Assembly (NCBI RefSeq): GCF_001885585.1
Contig: NZ_LSRP01000140.1
Location: 1 to 64,000 of the forward strand
Direction of reading: 5' to 3'
DNA: 64,000 nucleotides
Source of the DNA: Pararhizobium antarcticum
GTDB taxonomy: Bacteria; Pseudomonadota; Alphaproteobacteria; Rhizobiales; Rhizobiaceae
The notes under the pieces are model-generated. The model was not told the DNA's origin and did not search any database. It was given only the letters and a program-made list of their open reading frames with translations. Both the position numbers and the translations under genes were made by a program. This document shows positions 63,192 through 64,000 of this stretch, one piece after another (the first letter of the stretch is position 1; the number at the start of each line of letters is the position of its first letter).

Positions 63192-64000
63192 CTATTGCAG
63201 GAAGCCGATGATTTCGCGCACCTGCTTCATGGTCTTTTCGGCACGGACGCGCGCTCTTTCGCCACCCTTGCGCAGGATGCCGTCGATGTGGCTGGTGTCG
63301 TCCATCAGGCGGCGCATCTCGCCGGTGATTGGCGCAAGAACCGCAACGGAGAGATCGATCAGCGCCGGCTTGAACACCGAAAACTGCTGACCGCCGAACT
63401 CCTGCAGAACCTCTTCCTTGGTCTTGTCGGCAAGCGCCGCGTAGATGCCCACGAGATTGTCGGCCTCCGGGCGCCCCTTCAATCCCTCGACTTCGCTTGG
63501 AAGCGCATCCGGGTCGGTCTTTGCCTTGCGGATCTTCTTGGCGATCATCTCGGCATCGTCCATCAGATTGATGCGCGACAGGTCGGAAGCGTCCGACTTC
63601 GACATTTTCTTGGTGCCGTCGCGCAGCGACATGACACGCGGCGCAGGGCCATCGATCAGCGGCTCGACCGCCGGGAAATAGGCATGAACATGCTCTTCGC
63701 CGACCATGGTATCAACGCCGTAATCGGTGCGGCGGATATGCTCCATGAAATCATTGTTGAACTTCTGGGCAATGTCGCGGGCAAGCTCCAGGTGCTGTTT
63801 CTGGTCGTCGCCAACGGGCACATGGGTGGCGCGGTAGACGAGAATGTCGGCGGCCATCAGGCTCGGATAGGCAAACAGGCCGAGCGACGCATTTTCGCGG
63901 TCCTTGCCGGCCTTGTCCTTGAACTGCGTCATGCGGTTCATCCAGCCGATGCGCGCCACGCAATTGAAGATCCAGGCCAGTTCGGCATGCTGCGGCACCG
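63192..64000 (-). CDS. trpS: tryptophanyl-tRNA synthetase (5' end outside the window)
   Basis: About 269 codons of the C-terminal part, running off the right edge. [40 protein letters not shown] and the class I signature KKMSKSDAS (KMSKS) are present, and the C-terminal helical domain ends [10 protein letters not shown]. The HIGH-motif half lies beyond position 64000. It charges tRNA-Trp. Confidence 0.95.
   Translation of the reverse strand, partial: VPQHAELAWIFNCVARIGWMNRMTQFKDKAGKDRENASLGLFAYPSLMAADILVYRATHVPVGDDQKQHLELARDIAQKFNNDFMEHIRRTDYGVDTMVGEEHVHAYFPAVEPLIDGPAPRVMSLRDGTKKMSKSDASDLSRINLMDDAEMIAKKIRKAKTDPDALPSEVEGLKGRPEADNLVGIYAALADKTKEEVLQEFGGQQFSVFKPALIDLSVAVLAPITGEMRRLMDDTSHIDGILRKGGERARVRAEKTMKQVREIIGFLQ

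Overview
The window reads as chromosomal DNA of an alphaproteobacterium of the Rhizobiaceae (Rhizobium, Agrobacterium, Allorhizobium or a close relative). The evidence is the high G+C content, the rhizobial gene orders (rpmH-rnpA-yidC ... engB ... argB; dapD/dapE/truA/fmt/def; trpS through miaB-phoH-ybeY-corC-lnt-praR-metK-trmB), an Hsp20-DUF1150 pair, RIME-like intergenic palindromes, and chemoreceptors ending in a CheR-docking pentapeptide. No phage, insertion sequence, rRNA operon or CRISPR array was seen. The genus is an inference and was not tested by database comparison.

Layout. 0-14.3 kb is a mixed accessory/metabolic stretch: a ROK repressor with a FucU/RbsD mutarotase, DoxX, a Crp-type regulator followed 4 bases later by a CHASE2 nucleotide cyclase, convergent with a FecR-domain exported protein, a SEL1-repeat protein, a hydroxyproline epimerase-like protein, a CpdA-like phosphodiesterase, a Cys-cluster protein, bifunctional PutA and a YigZ protein. 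Three RIME-like elements lie between these genes. 14.3-18.7 kb holds an unexplained repeat-rich non-coding segment, an aldo/keto reductase, a hexapeptide acyltransferase convergent with a single-module KpsC/LpsZ-like capsule protein, and tRNA-Arg(ACG). 18.9-22.7 kb has an orphan histidine kinase and a chemoreceptor.

22.9-44 kb is the core rpmH-rnpA-yidC ... engB ... argB ... dapD ... dapE ... truA-fmt ... def backbone, interrupted by accessory genes. These are a DMT transporter, an opposite-strand MsrB/fasciclin/anti-sigma/ECF-sigma module, a PEP-mutase-like enzyme, a second DMT transporter, a methyltransferase, an EF-hand protein, a GAF kinase, and a FitAB/VapBC-type toxin-antitoxin pair lodged between def and fmt. 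44-51 kb carries rmuC, ribokinase, a second chemoreceptor, a nucleoside hydrolase, and Hsp20 with DUF1150. 51-64 kb is a dense, all-minus-strand housekeeping array (trmB, metK, praR, lnt, corC-like, ybeY, phoH, miaB, olsA-like, rimI, tsaB, Nfu, usp, partial trpS).

How genes may work together. The Crp protein keeps the Arg-Ser of a cAMP-binding pocket and sits directly in front of a predicted membrane cyclase, so the pair can be read as a self-contained cyclic-nucleotide circuit; a class III cyclic-nucleotide phosphodiesterase lies 3 kb away. The ECF sigma factor, RskA-type anti-sigma, exported fasciclin protein and exported MsrB recall the actinobacterial SigK/RskA/MPT70 arrangement, and a candidate ECF promoter precedes the fasciclin gene. 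Ribokinase and nucleoside hydrolase are near one another and fit nucleoside/ribose salvage. DapD and DapE serve lysine/diaminopimelate synthesis. Def, Fmt and TruA serve translation initiation and tRNA maturation.
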